Source: Proteles cristata cristata (lineage: Eukaryota; Chordata; Mammalia; Carnivora; Hyaenidae). Taken from it: a stretch of 64,000 nucleotides of DNA. The notes beneath the pieces are model-generated. The model had not been told where the DNA came from. It saw nothing but the letters and a program-made list of their open reading frames with translations, and ran no database searches. Positions 48,627-60,318 of this stretch are shown piece after piece. The number at the start of each line of letters is the position of its first letter. Positions within the stretch are counted from its first letter, which is position 1. Both the position numbers and the translations under genes were made by a program. The stretch covers positions 248,001 through 312,000 of the forward strand of contig JAESUZ010000962.1 of assembly GCA_017311185.1 (NCBI GenBank), given 5' to 3'.

Positions 48627-48735
48627 CTGAGGAGGTACTATTATCCCTGCTTGGTAGATGAAGGAAACTGGAGCTTCCAGAAGTGAAGTGACAGGCCACA
48701 GTTGCAAAGCAGGCAGGCCCAGAGCCTCTCGGAGG
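48627..48735 (+). mobile_element. MIR fragment, right part
   Basis: Continues 'tattatccctgcttggtaga' and 'tgaaggaaactggagcttcc', the MIR 'gaggaaactgaggc' region. Confidence 0.72.
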
Positions 48736-48809
48736 AGATGCCAGTCCCTGAGCCCCCACCAACCCTGTGCCCTGATTTTAGAGCATTAATATGTTGTTCT
48801 TAGTTCCCA

Positions 48810-48925
48810 GCAAAATAACTCTTCATCTTACGGTTGGGAAAACTGAGCCAGAGCAGAAAACAGCCCCGTGCGAAGTCACATAGCCAGTGTGCGGCCATGT
48901 CAGGCCCCAGTGCTGTGGCCCTTTC
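48810..48925 (+). mobile_element. MIR fragment
   Basis: 'ggttgggaaaactgagccag' and 'gcgaagtcacatagccagtg' match the MIR core. Confidence 0.7.
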
Positions 48926-51900
48926 CCCAGAACTTATCTCTGTGGGCTTCTGTTTACTCGCTTATGAGACCAGGTGATTCTGGTGGATGATCCCCACTGG
49001 TTTTGAGATTCTGACTATGTGATATTATTATATGACATGTTTTCGGCCATTGGAGGATTGTTGTAGGGAGACAGAAGGCAGAGAGGAAGGAATGGACCAG
49101 TGAGACTTACTTCAGAGCCCTCCCAGCCCACATTCACCCCGCAACCCCTGCCCCAGAGGGAGTCAAGATGATGGAGATGTTTCATGCCTCAAGGCATGGG
49201 CTTTTAACTCAGCTGATGGAATATATATATATTTCACATGTGTCAGAGAAAAGTGACCCGCCTTCACAGCTGGAGTTAAAGACAAATGCCCTAGAAGTGA
49301 AGGCACAAGGAGGAGACATAAAATTAGAGCCCAGGACAAAGGTCACCTGTAAACAGGGGCAGCTGGTATCTCAGATGGTCACTCACACAGCCTCCTCCCC
49401 CCCCACCCCCCCCATCGCGGCCGGGCTGACTACTCGTCCAGGGCTGTGCTCTTCACCTTCACTGGGGCCCATGGCTGCCTACCTCTCAGCATCGGCCCCT
49501 TGTCTATTTCCTAGTGGGACATCCTCAGGCCCCTATAAGCCTCGGTCTCAGGCCTCACCCAGCTACTCCTTTGCAAGGAGGTGACAGCAGGCTGGCTGGG
49601 GAATCTCTGCTGCCCTGGAAGGCATTCCTTGCCCAAGCCTGAGTACTTGGCCAGGTGTGATAAGAAAGATGAGCCAAACTGGGCTGGCGAGGGCAAAGGG
49701 GTCGGGGGGAGGGGGAGGGGAGAATTACAGTTAGGGGTTCTGCTCCATTTCTTTTTGGAGAAATGGATCCCAGTGCCTGAAGTCTCAGGCAGCTCCTGGG
49801 GTGGGGAGGGAAGATCAAGGGGCTGCACAGGGTCCCCCGGGGTGAGCGGTGGGGCAGGAAGACAGGCAGAGTGGAGGCATCCCTGGTATTGGGAGGGGCC
49901 CCTCAGGCTGGAGAGGGGTAGAGGCAGAGCGGGCGTGAGGGCTGAGGTGGCCCCAGAAGTACAGGCTTTACTGTGGATGTAAAGGGGTCTTGGAGGAGGA
50001 GAGACCCCCTGCTCCCCTTCTCTCCTGGCTAGGTTCCACGGAGAGAGTGAAGTCCACATGTGTCGTGGCTTATGGCACCTGTAGACACTGCCCCTTGATG
50101 CTCCCGTTGCAGCACGTGGATCTGCGCCCTCCCGTCCTCCCCTACAAAGTTTCTGCCTTGGAACTGGCTGCCTCGGGCTGCTGGTCCACAGGCAAGAGGC
50201 TGCTACACCCTGATAGTTAAGACACCTGATTCCTTAACCCACCTCCCGGCTGCCTTCACACCCCCGTCCTCCTGAGGAGATCCCATTCTGAGAACTGCTG
50301 TTGTACTGAGTTCTGGAAGGGACCAGGTGAGGACAGGTGGAGTAGCCAGAGCTGGAGCTCCTCTTTTTCCCCCCGGGCACAGAAAAAGGACAGGATGGGG
50401 GTGGGGGGTGTCTCGGGATGGTGGGCATGAGTCAGAGACTTACCTGCTGCCTTTCCTCTGGGGCCCAACTGGCCTATCACTATTCCCTGTCCGGAAGCAG
50501 TGTCTTGGGTCAGGGCAGGGGGAGGGAATGCATGAGGAAACAATACACGGATTTTAAGGGCTGGGATCCAAAGCCCAGCCTATGGGGAGCCAGGTAAGGG
50601 TCATGGTTACTGTTTCCAGGGGTGGGACTAGCAGGCCAGCCTCCTGGTCACTCCCCTCCTCATCCAGGTCTGTGTGGAGTCTGGAGATAAGCCACCTGGG
50701 CAGGAGGCTCCACTCCCGTCTTTGGACAGGTGAACATTCTTGGTATCTGGGCCCAGCCCCTGACCCCCAGGGCCCTGATTTGGTCTGCCCTCAGGCTCTC
50801 ATTCTGACTTCGGTCCTGGCCTCTCCTCCTCCCTGGTGACTCACTTGGCTTTGGAATTTCACTCACTGTTTTTTTCTGACGCACATCCTGGGAGCCTGGC
50901 CTAAAGCCAGGGAACAATGCTGTTGCTTCAACCCCTCCAGTGATTAATTTTGGGAACCTGAGCTGGAGGCTCTGTAGAGGGAAGCGAGGCTAGAGAAGCA
51001 AGATGGAAGATGGGGAGTGTTGCTGGACAGTGAGCCTTTCTTCCTGCTTCTGCTCATCTGCGCTCAGGTAGAAAACAAACAACGGAAAAGCTATTAGCTT
51101 GTAGTGGTCAGACATACCCCGTTGACCAGCCACGCGCTGGTCAGCCAAAAGAAGATTGAGCAACTGAGTTCAAAACCTAGACTGTCCACCGTACTTCTTG
51201 GAATCAATTTCTGGACCTCAATTTACCCTTTTCTGAGTCTTAAAGGTTTGATAGCCCCTAATTTTGAACGCTAAGAACAATGGCCTTATGCTCAGTTAAT
51301 GGCGCTTACATATCCCTCACAATGGCTGGGACTCTGTTATCTCCCTATTTTGACTATGATGTGAGGGTTGGGTGTTGTCCGGGATTGTGGAGAGGGTTGG
51401 GATTCACTTCCAGGTCTACCATCACCTCCTACTTGTCCCCATCAGATGCCTCAGCAGGAAAAGGAGAGGATCCCCATGTACCATGTACCCTGGGTCTCTG
51501 GTGCATCCTCACTCCTCCAGAAGCTGATTGTTTTTCCCACCCCTCCCCCAGACTGTTCTCAGTCTCTTATCTTCTGCAACTGCCCAGGGTGCAAGGAGTC
51601 ATGGTCCCACCCTGCCCCTTTCAGCTTCTCTGCTGAGAAGCAAAGGGCTCTGTGCCAGTCTGATCAGTTGATCCCAGGGAGCGCATGCATGGGGTAGGGC
51701 TGAGGGACACCCTCAATGTCTTCAGGAAACAAAGCCCTCACCCCTTTGTCTAGCCCCAAATAGTGACTGCAGTGAAAGGAACCAAGGGCCAGGTCAGGGG
51801 GGTTGGCCTGTCAGTGAAGATGTTGCCCAGGGTTTACCCTTGGTTTACCCTTCTCGCTGCTAGGGTAAATCTTGTACCCTACTTGTACCCATCTGTAGGA

Positions 51901-52539
51901 TGTTCTGGAAAAGCATGATTTTGGCACTACTTACCTTCTTCTTAGCCACACTGGGGGGACCATTATCGTTTGGGAAGATGTAAAGAAGTAAAGGGTGGGG
52001 TTAAGGAAATGACTCTGTACCTTGATACCCATACCAATGCTTATAATCAGAATTTTTTTCTTAATTAAAAGCACTATTAATAAGACAATATATCATTACC
52101 AGGTAAGTTTAAGAGTTTGAAATCCCAAGTCAGACTGAGTTCAAACCAAAGGAGTTTCACATACAGGTTTTGGATAGCTCATGTATTTTGTTCTATAGTC
52201 ATTAACATTTTTAAATTATATAACATATGGTTCATTAGAAATTACACATATCCAAGTTATAAAATATAACAAAGATCCAAACAACTGTGAATCCCGTACT
52301 TGACTTAAAAAGTGTAATCCAACCAGGACACTGAATGGTTGAAGCCACACGTGTGTGACCCCTCACTTCTGCCTCCAATCTCTCCACACAGGTGTTCGAC
52401 ATTTCCCTGAAGATTTAAAATATTTTCTATCATGTGGTGTGGGCATCCCTAAATAATATACTGTTTTGGTTTGCTTTTTTTTAAGGTTTGAGAAATGCTA
52501 CACTGTGCGTTATCTTGTTGGCCCTGAGTTTTCTCAGCT
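48926..52539. other. Intergenic; possible distal 5' exons not resolvable
   Basis: GC-moderate with C-runs at 49395-49416 and a MIR-like patch at 51165-51250. Human RHOBTB2 has alternative upstream first exons with short in-frame extensions; from sequence alone I cannot identify their equivalents here. Confidence 0.4.
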
Positions 52540-53440
52540 TTATGTTACTAAGATATGGCCACCATGATGCGTGTAGCCATGGTGCCTTCATTTTCATGCC
52601 AGTGTAATTCCCAGAGCAATGGCATTTATTCTCCTGTTCAGTTTTTGGCTATTATGAAAACTGTTCCTTTGAATATTCTTGTGCTTGTCCAGGTATACAT
52701 GTTCAAACATTTCTCATTGGGTAGATACCTAGAAATGGAATTGCTAGGCTATGGGGTACATGCATGCTCAACTTGACAAGATTGCACAGAAGTATTTTCC
52801 CAAGTGGCTAGAACATCTGTAGTGTAGAAAGGGTTCCCAGCTGCTGCTAGTTCTCATCTCCAGATTTAAGTCTTTCAGATTTAAACTTCACACCCTCTGT
52901 TGGGTGTCTAATGATATCTCAGCAGTAATATTCTTTGTTTCTCTGATTACTAAGAAGGTCCAGTGTGTATCTTCATAGGTTTTGGCACATTTGTGTCTTC
53001 TGTGAGGTGCCTGTTCATGTCCTTTGCCCATTTTTTTGACACTGTCATTTTCTTATCATCTGCAATGTGTATGAGTTATTTACATATTCTGGAACTAACA
53101 TTTTTCATTTATATGAAAAATATATATTAACATATACTTCTAAGTATTATGTATTTTAATATACAAAAAACATTTCTAGTTTTTTAGCAATATGTGTGAC
53201 AAATGTTTTCTCCAGGAATGTGGCTTGTTATATGACTTTGCTTATGGTGGCTTTTGATGAACATACATTTTAATTATATCACAGTTGAATTTATCAAGTT
53301 TTCTTTCATGGGTAGTATATTTTGTCTTAAGAAACCCTTCCTTATCCTAAGGTGATAAATATAGTCTTCTATATATTTTTTTCAAACACGTTAGCTTGCC
53401 TTTAGGTCTTTCTCTGTAATTGCTATTTAACAGTGGGGTT
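52540..53440 (-). mobile_element. Old L1 3' region, reversed
   Basis: Antisense L1 text: 'gatacctagaaatggaattg', 'gaggtgcctgttcatgtcct', 'tttgatgaacatacatttta' and 'gaaacccttccttatcctaa'. Many indels; no coding frame. Confidence 0.78.
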
Positions 53441-53467
53441 TTTGCTAAGAAAAAAGCCTCAGCACTT

Positions 53468-53676
53468 TATTTTTTTTAATGTTTTGTTTATTTCTGAGAG
53501 AGAGAGACAGCATGAACAGGGTCAGAGAGAGAGGGAGACACAGAGTCTGAAACAGGCTCCAGGCTCTGAGCTAGCTGTCGGCACAGAGACCAATGTGGGG
53601 CTCGAATCCACGAACTGTGAGATCATGACCTGAGCCAAAGTCGGATGCTTAACCAACTGAGCCACCCAGGCGCCCC
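53468..53676 (-). mobile_element. Felid SINE, reversed
   Basis: Ends 'gccacccaggcgcccc' on the right. Flanks 'cctcagcactttatttt' and 'cctcagtaatttatttt' resemble a duplicated target. Has the 'agctagct' variant. Confidence 0.92.
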
Positions 53677-53706
53677 CTCAGTAATTTATTTTAAAAATAT
53701 TTCTTT

Positions 53707-53915
53707 GGGGCACTGGGTGGCTCAGTCAGTTAAGCATCTGACTCTGGCTCAGGTCATGATCTCACAGTCCATGGGTTCGACCCCCGTGCCAAGTTCTGTG
53801 CTAACCACTCAGAGCCTGGAACCTGGTTCAGATTCTGTGTCTCCCTCTCTCTCTGACCCTCCCCTGCTCACGCTCTCTCTCTCTCTCTCTCTCCTAGAAA
53901 TAAAAAGAAAAACAT
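53707..53915 (+). mobile_element. Felid SINE, facing the previous copy
   Basis: 'ggggcactgggtggctcagt' head, CT-rich block, short A tail. About 30 bases from the head of the reversed copy, so the pair forms an inverted repeat. Confidence 0.9.
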
Positions 53916-54717
53916 TTCTTTGGTTCTATTAACAAGTATTTATTAATAAATAGTAATAATTACAGGAGACTTGGAAAACAAGAAAAATTCAGAATTTTTT
54001 AAGCCACCAGTTGACACAGATATCTAAACTACATAATTGGCGTATAACACCATGCATAGAGCATGATCCTCTTTTTTAAATCTTATTTTTCCTGTTTTTA
54101 CAGCTTCATAGTAGAACATTTAGAAGCAGAAAATAAAGAAAAACATGTGTGTGTTTCACACTCCTCTGAAATTGGTCAATGTGCCTCCCAAACACCCAAC
54201 CTAGTTCTTTAGGAGCAGAGGTCTCCACTGGCAAGATCATGGCCATGACCCTGCCTGTGCAAACTCTTCAGGTGCATCCTTGGTCAGGAAGAGACTCATG
54301 TATGTCTCCTGGAATGAGCATATCAGGAGGGGACCTCTAACAACCCAACAGAATTCCAAATGGGCCCACTCAAATTCCTGAAAAAAATTGTGAAATGAGT
54401 TACTAACTGATAAATAAGCCATGCCTCCACCAAAACGCTTTAATTCCTTAGGGTAGGAAATAAAATGATAGTTATGATCATTATCACTAACACCAGTTGT
54501 TTTCTCCCCGCATTTTACTTATACTTTCCTGCGGCCAGATTATCAGCCTCAGAGTTTCAGCCCTTTGTAGAGAAACTATCTGAATTCTATTTCACTGGAT
54601 TGGTATAGTCTACAAATTGGTGCAAACATGTCTTCCTGGTGTGAATGCACCCACCTCGGATGGGGCAGGGAGAGGTAGTTGGTCGAGATAATCACCATAT
54701 CCACTATTGTTTTTCAA

Positions 54718-54940
54718 TATTTATTTATTTGTTTGTTTGTTTATTATTTATTTTGAGAAGGAGAGAGAGAGAACACACAAGCCAATGAGGGTCAGAGAGA
54801 GGGAGTAAAAGAATCCCAAGCAAGCTCTGCACTGTCAGCACAGAGCCCCACACAGAGCTCAATCTCATTAACCGTGAAATCATGACCTGAGCCAAAATCA
54901 AGAGTCAGACACTTCACTGACTGAGCCACCCAGGCACCCT
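54718..54940 (-). mobile_element. Felid-type SINE, reversed
   Basis: T-rich start, GA-rich middle, 'gagccacccaggcaccct' right end. Confidence 0.88.
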
Positions 54941-57165
54941 GGTGGTACTCCCTGTTTCTAAACTGAGACAGGAAGGTGCCTCGCAATCCATAAGAAAGAT
55001 GATGCCTTTACCAATGACCTGGAGTCTGCACAAAATCTGGAGTCTAGTTTGTGAGATAGTTCCACCCTGATACATCAAAAAGTCTTGAGAATGAGGGAGC
55101 TGCAGGAAGGGGCAGTGGAGAGCTGGGAAGGAGATACTGGACCAGAATCTTCTGCCAACAGGTTGAAAGGCCAGAAGACCGAGGAGAGATTTCCAAACAA
55201 GCATTGCCATCTTGCCCAGGCCTCCCTGGGCCTGCAAGATGGAAATGGAGGTAAGAGCCACAAGCCAGCAGCCTCTGAGTTTTCCTGCTCGTGGACTAGG
55301 TGAAATGCTGAGAGAACAGAGCTGGGAGTCACTGGGAGCCATGGAAGGCTTCTCTCTTCCAGTTCTGCCACACAAATGCTTGGGCAGACTCAAGTGATTG
55401 GCTTCTCCAACAACATACATCACCTTTTACTGGGGCCTTGGAGAGCACAGTGGGGAGCCCTGGGGTTGAGAGAGTGGACAGAAGGGTCAGCTGTACCTGA
55501 GCATGAAGTGATCCAGACCTTGGGCTGCCTGGGCTGAGCAGCATAGCACTGCCAGAGCTGGCGCTCAGCTGACTGGGCTCAGGGCCAAGCTCAGGCCCTA
55601 AACTCCTCTGGAGAACCTGGCACTTTCCTATAAGAGCATGCCAGCCAGAGCATGCCTACTGCTCATTCTGCAGACCCTGGAGAGCAGACCAGAACTTCTT
55701 TGGCGGCAGGTAGGAGGAGAAAGGGGCTGCACAGTTGGTACCTATCTTTCGTCTCTTTCCATCCTCGCCTCCTCCTCCCCTCTGGTGCCCCCCACCCTAC
55801 AGGAAGAGCTTGCACCAGCTGCAGCTGTGAATTCCTGGCAGGGACAGTGGTTGATTCAAATGAATCTGGTTGGCAGAAGACTCAGCTTTCAAAAACAGCC
55901 TACTTGGAACAATCTCGAAGGGCCTCCTAGTGAGGAGAGCATCTCATGGCTTCATGGAAGAAAAGAGGAGGGTGGGGGTGGGATGGGGGGGGTCACTGCA
56001 GCTCAGGAGGCTCCCGCTGAGCTCCTGGTAGGGTCACTGGCTCACCAGACTTGCCGAGCTCTCTGTCTTCGAGTCAGCTCTCCAGTTAAAAGTCCTGGTC
56101 AGCACAACTAGAGTTAAAAAGATGGTTCACTCCTATCAGTGGTTGAATCAGCTCCAGCCAACAAGCATTTATTGTATTAGTTATGGCGGGCACTGTGCCA
56201 GGCACTGACAATCAGCTTTTACAGTAGGAAATGAGCTGGGAAGGAAGAAACATTCTCACAAGCAGAACTTTTGTGTATACTGCCGTCTAATTCTGAAGAA
56301 TACATTCCAAAATCTCAGAGGAAAATCAGTAGATGGTTTAAAGTGTGAACAATTTTTTGGGCTTACATCTCTGAGGATAAGGTATCACAGTTGGGAGAAG
56401 GAGCAGTTTAGAGCTATTCTGTGTTTTCTTTGGATGACTTACGGCGGAAAGGGAAAGTGAAAAATAGCTGATGTAATGTTATATGTTGTTGGGGGGGGGG
56501 TCATAGCTATGGAATGAGAAGTGCTTAATGCAATAAAACAGAAACACAAAGTTGTAATTTGGGATTTCTCAAGGATTTGCGGACGTCACACAAAGCTGTA
56601 AGCAGATTTGATTCCTTGGAATTTGAAGCTCTAGTTTTAAATATCCACAGAGTTTGTTTTTTAAAAAAACTTGGTATTGGACATGAGTTCAGACTTCCAC
56701 TTTGAAGCTAGCTAGGATAACAATCAAAATTGTCCTGATGAAATGATCTGACCCTTCTGTTTTTTAGAATTATTAAGGAATTTGACGATTAAATGAATTC
56801 TTATTTCTCTTCACACTGGTAAGATAAACACACAAATTTTCACTGTTTGTCCTCATAAATATTCTAGTGTAACAACTGAGCATTTAAAACCTGAAGGATT
56901 TTAATTTACCAGCAAGAATTTTAACAAATAAAATAGGCAAAACACACGCAAATATAATTTGTTTTTTTAAAAGGAAATAAACAGGAAAACAAACGTTTTT
57001 AAAAAGACTTAACCTCAGTTATTTTGAAAAGTGAAAATTAGATCAATTTTTAATCTAGCAAATCAGTAAGAATTTTTTTCAAATGATGATACTCAACTCT
57101 CTCTGCTTTCTGAAAAACAATCAGATGATATTTGTGAGGACCCACTCAGAACCCCCAAGTTGGTA
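54941..57165. other. Intergenic; small L2-like patch, otherwise nothing
   Basis: 'caagcatttattgtattagt' and 'cactgtgccaggcactgaca' at 56160-56212 look like a reversed L2 end. The rest is unique. Confidence 0.45.
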
Positions 57166-57180
57166 TAAAGATTATTTTAA

Positions 57181-57378
57181 GGTTTTGGGTTTTCTTAGGG
57201 GGGAGAGAAAGCACAGGTAGGGGAGGGGCAGAGAGAGAGAAAGAGAGAGAATCCCAAGCAGGTTCCCCATTACCAGCACAGAGTTCGATGTGGGGCTCAA
57301 ATCTATGAACCGTGAGATCATGACCTGAGCCAAGATCAAGAGTAGAATGCTTAACTGACTGAGCCACCCAAGCACCCC
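57181..57378 (-). mobile_element. Felid-type SINE, reversed, with target duplication
   Basis: Right end 'gagccacccaagcacccc'. Exact 15-base flanks taaagattattttaa at 57166-57180 and 57379-57393. Confidence 0.93.
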
Positions 57379-58253
57379 TAAAGATTATTTTAAATAAAGA
57401 TTATTTAATGCATGAAGACATTTGAGAGGCAACAGCTGCATAAAGAAGGCTTCTCAGAGCTTCCTATCTGACTAAAAGCAGCAAATTCTGGGAAATAAGT
57501 CTGCCATAAATTCTTTCTTCAGGGCAGACCTATTCCCAGAATATATCAAATAAACCTACCCGACATCTCTTGGCTGGGGGATTTGTATGGCCCTGAGGGA
57601 GACAGAAAGAAAGGCAACTCAAACCTGATAGACAAACAGCATCACAAACTTTCTTATCTCTAAAAGAGATTGTTCTGAAAATCCATTGTCTTTCTTAAAA
57701 AAATAAAACAACAAAAATATTTATTCTTCCCGTAGAAGCCTTTTCTCCTCTTTCCTTTTCCCTAATAAGTTAGATAGTTAAGCCTTTAAGTTTAACCATT
57801 TAACAAGCCAGCTATTTCACTTGTTGGTTCCCATGTGTAGCCCAAAAAACCTCTTTCCCGTGATACTCAGCCTTTTGTTGGTTTAATTTGCAGGCCTTAC
57901 CAACTAAACCTAAGAGTCAGATGAAAAGCATCTTTCCCCAGTTTTACATATATATTAAGAGGCTCAAAAGAACACATACACTTTGATCCAAGAAAACTCT
58001 AAGAACAAAATCTAGGGAAATAATCAGAAGTCAGGAAAAGATTTATGTGAGGGATAATCTAGTAAAAGTCCATGTCTCGTGTTTTTTTGGTTTGTAAACG
58101 CCAATCTTCTCTGTGTCCTCACACAGTAAAAGGGGGAGTGGATCTCTCTGGGGTCTCTTTCAAAGGGTCCAAGTCCCATTCCCCAGGGCTCCATCTTGCT
58201 GACCTAATCACTTCCCGAAGACCCTGCCTCCAAATACCATTATATTGAGGATG

Positions 58254-58434
58254 AGGGCATCTGGGTGGCTCAGTCTGTTACGTATCTGACCTCTGACCGT
58301 GGCTCAGGTGAGTTGAAGACTTGCATCTCTGTACTGACAGCTCAGAGAATGGAGCCCGCTTCTGATTCTGTGTCTCCCTCTCTCCCTGCCCTCCACCCTC
58401 AAAAATAAATAAACATTTAAAAAATTTTTTAAAA
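58254..58434 (+). mobile_element. Felid-type SINE with internal deletion
   Basis: 'gcatctgggtggctcagtct' head and 'aaataaataaacattt' tail. Part of the B-box region is missing. A second SINE follows directly. Confidence 0.87.
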
Positions 58435-58446
58435 AAGAAATGAAAG

Positions 58447-58667
58447 GGGAGCCTAGGTGGCTCAGTTGGTTGGGCAGCCGACTTCGACTCAGGTCATGAT
58501 CTCACGGTTCATGGGTTCGAGCCCCGTGTCGGGCTCTATGCTGACAGCTAGCTCAGAGCCTGGAGCCTGTTTCAGATTCTGTGTCTCCCTCTCTCTCTGA
58601 CCCTCCCCTGCTCATGCTGTCTCGCTCTCTCTCAGAAATAAATAAAACATTAAAAAAAAAAAAAGAA
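58447..58667 (+). mobile_element. Young felid SINE, tandem with the previous copy
   Basis: 'ggggagcctaggtggctcag', 'tcgagccccgtgtcgggctc', 'agctagctcagagcc' variant, 'aaataaataaaacatt' tail. It inserted into the A-rich tail of the copy before it. Confidence 0.92.
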
Positions 58668-59467
58668 AGGAGAATGAGTTTTCAACATATGAATGAGGTG
58701 GGGAGAAAAACATTCAGTCTAGAGCCCTAAGTGCCTTACAACAGGAGAGGTTTTAAAGAACTGATGATATATTCATAAGATGGAATGTTGATTGCATGCA
58801 CGCGCATACACACACCACAGGATACCTGGTTGTTTATCAGCATGATCTCAACTAATAAAGAAAAATTCATACATGAGAAAAAGCATGGAAAGAGAATCAC
58901 CAAATGTAAACTAGTTATTTCTGAATGTTGAAATGAAGGGCCTTAAATTTATCTTTCTGTATATTTTAATATTTTCCAGATTTAAAAAATAAGTATCTTA
59001 ATACCTTTTTATAGGGGATGGGGGAAGAGAAGCAAAAAGAAAAGTAATTATTAACCCAAATAATAAACAAATCAGTTAATGTTGAGGGAAGAGAGGTAGT
59101 ACAGAAGGAAGGAAATGTTTTGCCAGATCTTTTCCTTCAATTGTAAAATGTCACTAACACAATAAATGTGGGTAGTTTTTTATAAGGTATAAACAGCATT
59201 TTAATTGTTTTATTGAATCCGATAGGCCAGTGATAAAAGAAAAAGTAATGTAACTCAAGTTGAAACAGGAAGTTGTAGGTTGGTATGTTAAATAACTTGG
59301 TGCATAAAAGGCTAATAAAGCAGGTGTACATACACAGGTATATATCATGACACTATATAAAGGATGTAGGAAGTTAGGCACTGAACTGCTTATTGCAAAT
59401 AGCTTTGAAACTTGCTTTTCAAAGATAACAAAACATAACAGCAAGTTAAATAAAAGATATCGTCCAT

Positions 59468-59605
59468 GGGCGCCTGGGTGGCTTAGTTGGTTAAGTGTCT
59501 GACTCCTGATCTCAGCTTAGGTCTTGATCTCAGGGTTGTGAATTCGAACCCTGTGTTAGGCTCTGTGCTGGGTGTGAGACCTACTTCAAAAAACTAAAAA
59601 TCCTA
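59468..59605 (+). mobile_element. Carnivore SINE, intermediate type
   Basis: 'ggcgcctgggtggcttagtt', 'gaattcgaaccctgtgttag', then 'gtgtgagacctacttcaaaa' without the CT block. Confidence 0.85.
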
Positions 59606-60073
59606 AAACAGATGCTGTCCATAATTTCAACATCAGAGCGGCAATTATTTTCAGCTCTTTTACCTCCATGTAATTTGTTTTGTCTATATTTTTTTGCTTT
59701 TTTTTATCAGTCTTAAAAGATATTACATTTTTTCCTGATTCTAGCCTCATGTTTCATGTTGTATGGTATAAATAATATTTAAACATTTTTTATTGTACAT
59801 ATTTGCAATTGCACAGAAAAATTGAAAAGAAATAGTTTAATAAATACTCATTCTCATTACCAAGATTTAACAATTGTTAACATTTTTCAAGGGTTTTGTT
59901 TTGGCCAAAACTTTTCAAAGTAACTTGTAGATATTGGGAAGGAACATCTTCAAGGTCTTTCTAGTTGGACTGAGATCAAACTGACATGAGACAGATTAAC
60001 AGGAGAAAATCCATTTTTTCCCGTATGCATAGGGAATCCATACCAACATGGAATTTCAAAGACAGGCAGACAG

Positions 60074-60305
60074 GGGCACCTGGGTGGCTCAGTCAGTTAA
60101 TCATCCGACTTCGGCTCAGGTCATGATCACACGGTTTGTGGGTTTGAGCCCCGGGTCGGACTCTGTGCTGACAGCTCAGAGCCTGAAACCTGTTTCAGAT
60201 TCTGTGTCTCCCTCTCTCTCTGACCCTCCCCTGCTCACACTGTCTCTCTCTCTCTCTCTCTGTCTCAGAAATAAATAAAACATTTTTAAAAATTAAAAAA
60301 CAAAT
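60074..60305 (+). mobile_element. Young felid SINE with target duplication
   Basis: 'gggcacctgggtggctcagt' head, CT block, 'aaataaataaaacattt' tail. Exact flanks gacaggcagacag at 60061-60073 and 60306-60318. Confidence 0.94.
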
Positions 60306-60318
60306 GACAGGCAGACAG

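Noticed and set aside
55638..56111. 157-codon plus-strand frame starting MPARACLLLILQ, like a signal peptide
   Set aside because: Only the first dozen residues look like a signal; the rest has no conserved pattern and the frame runs through unspliced intergenic DNA.
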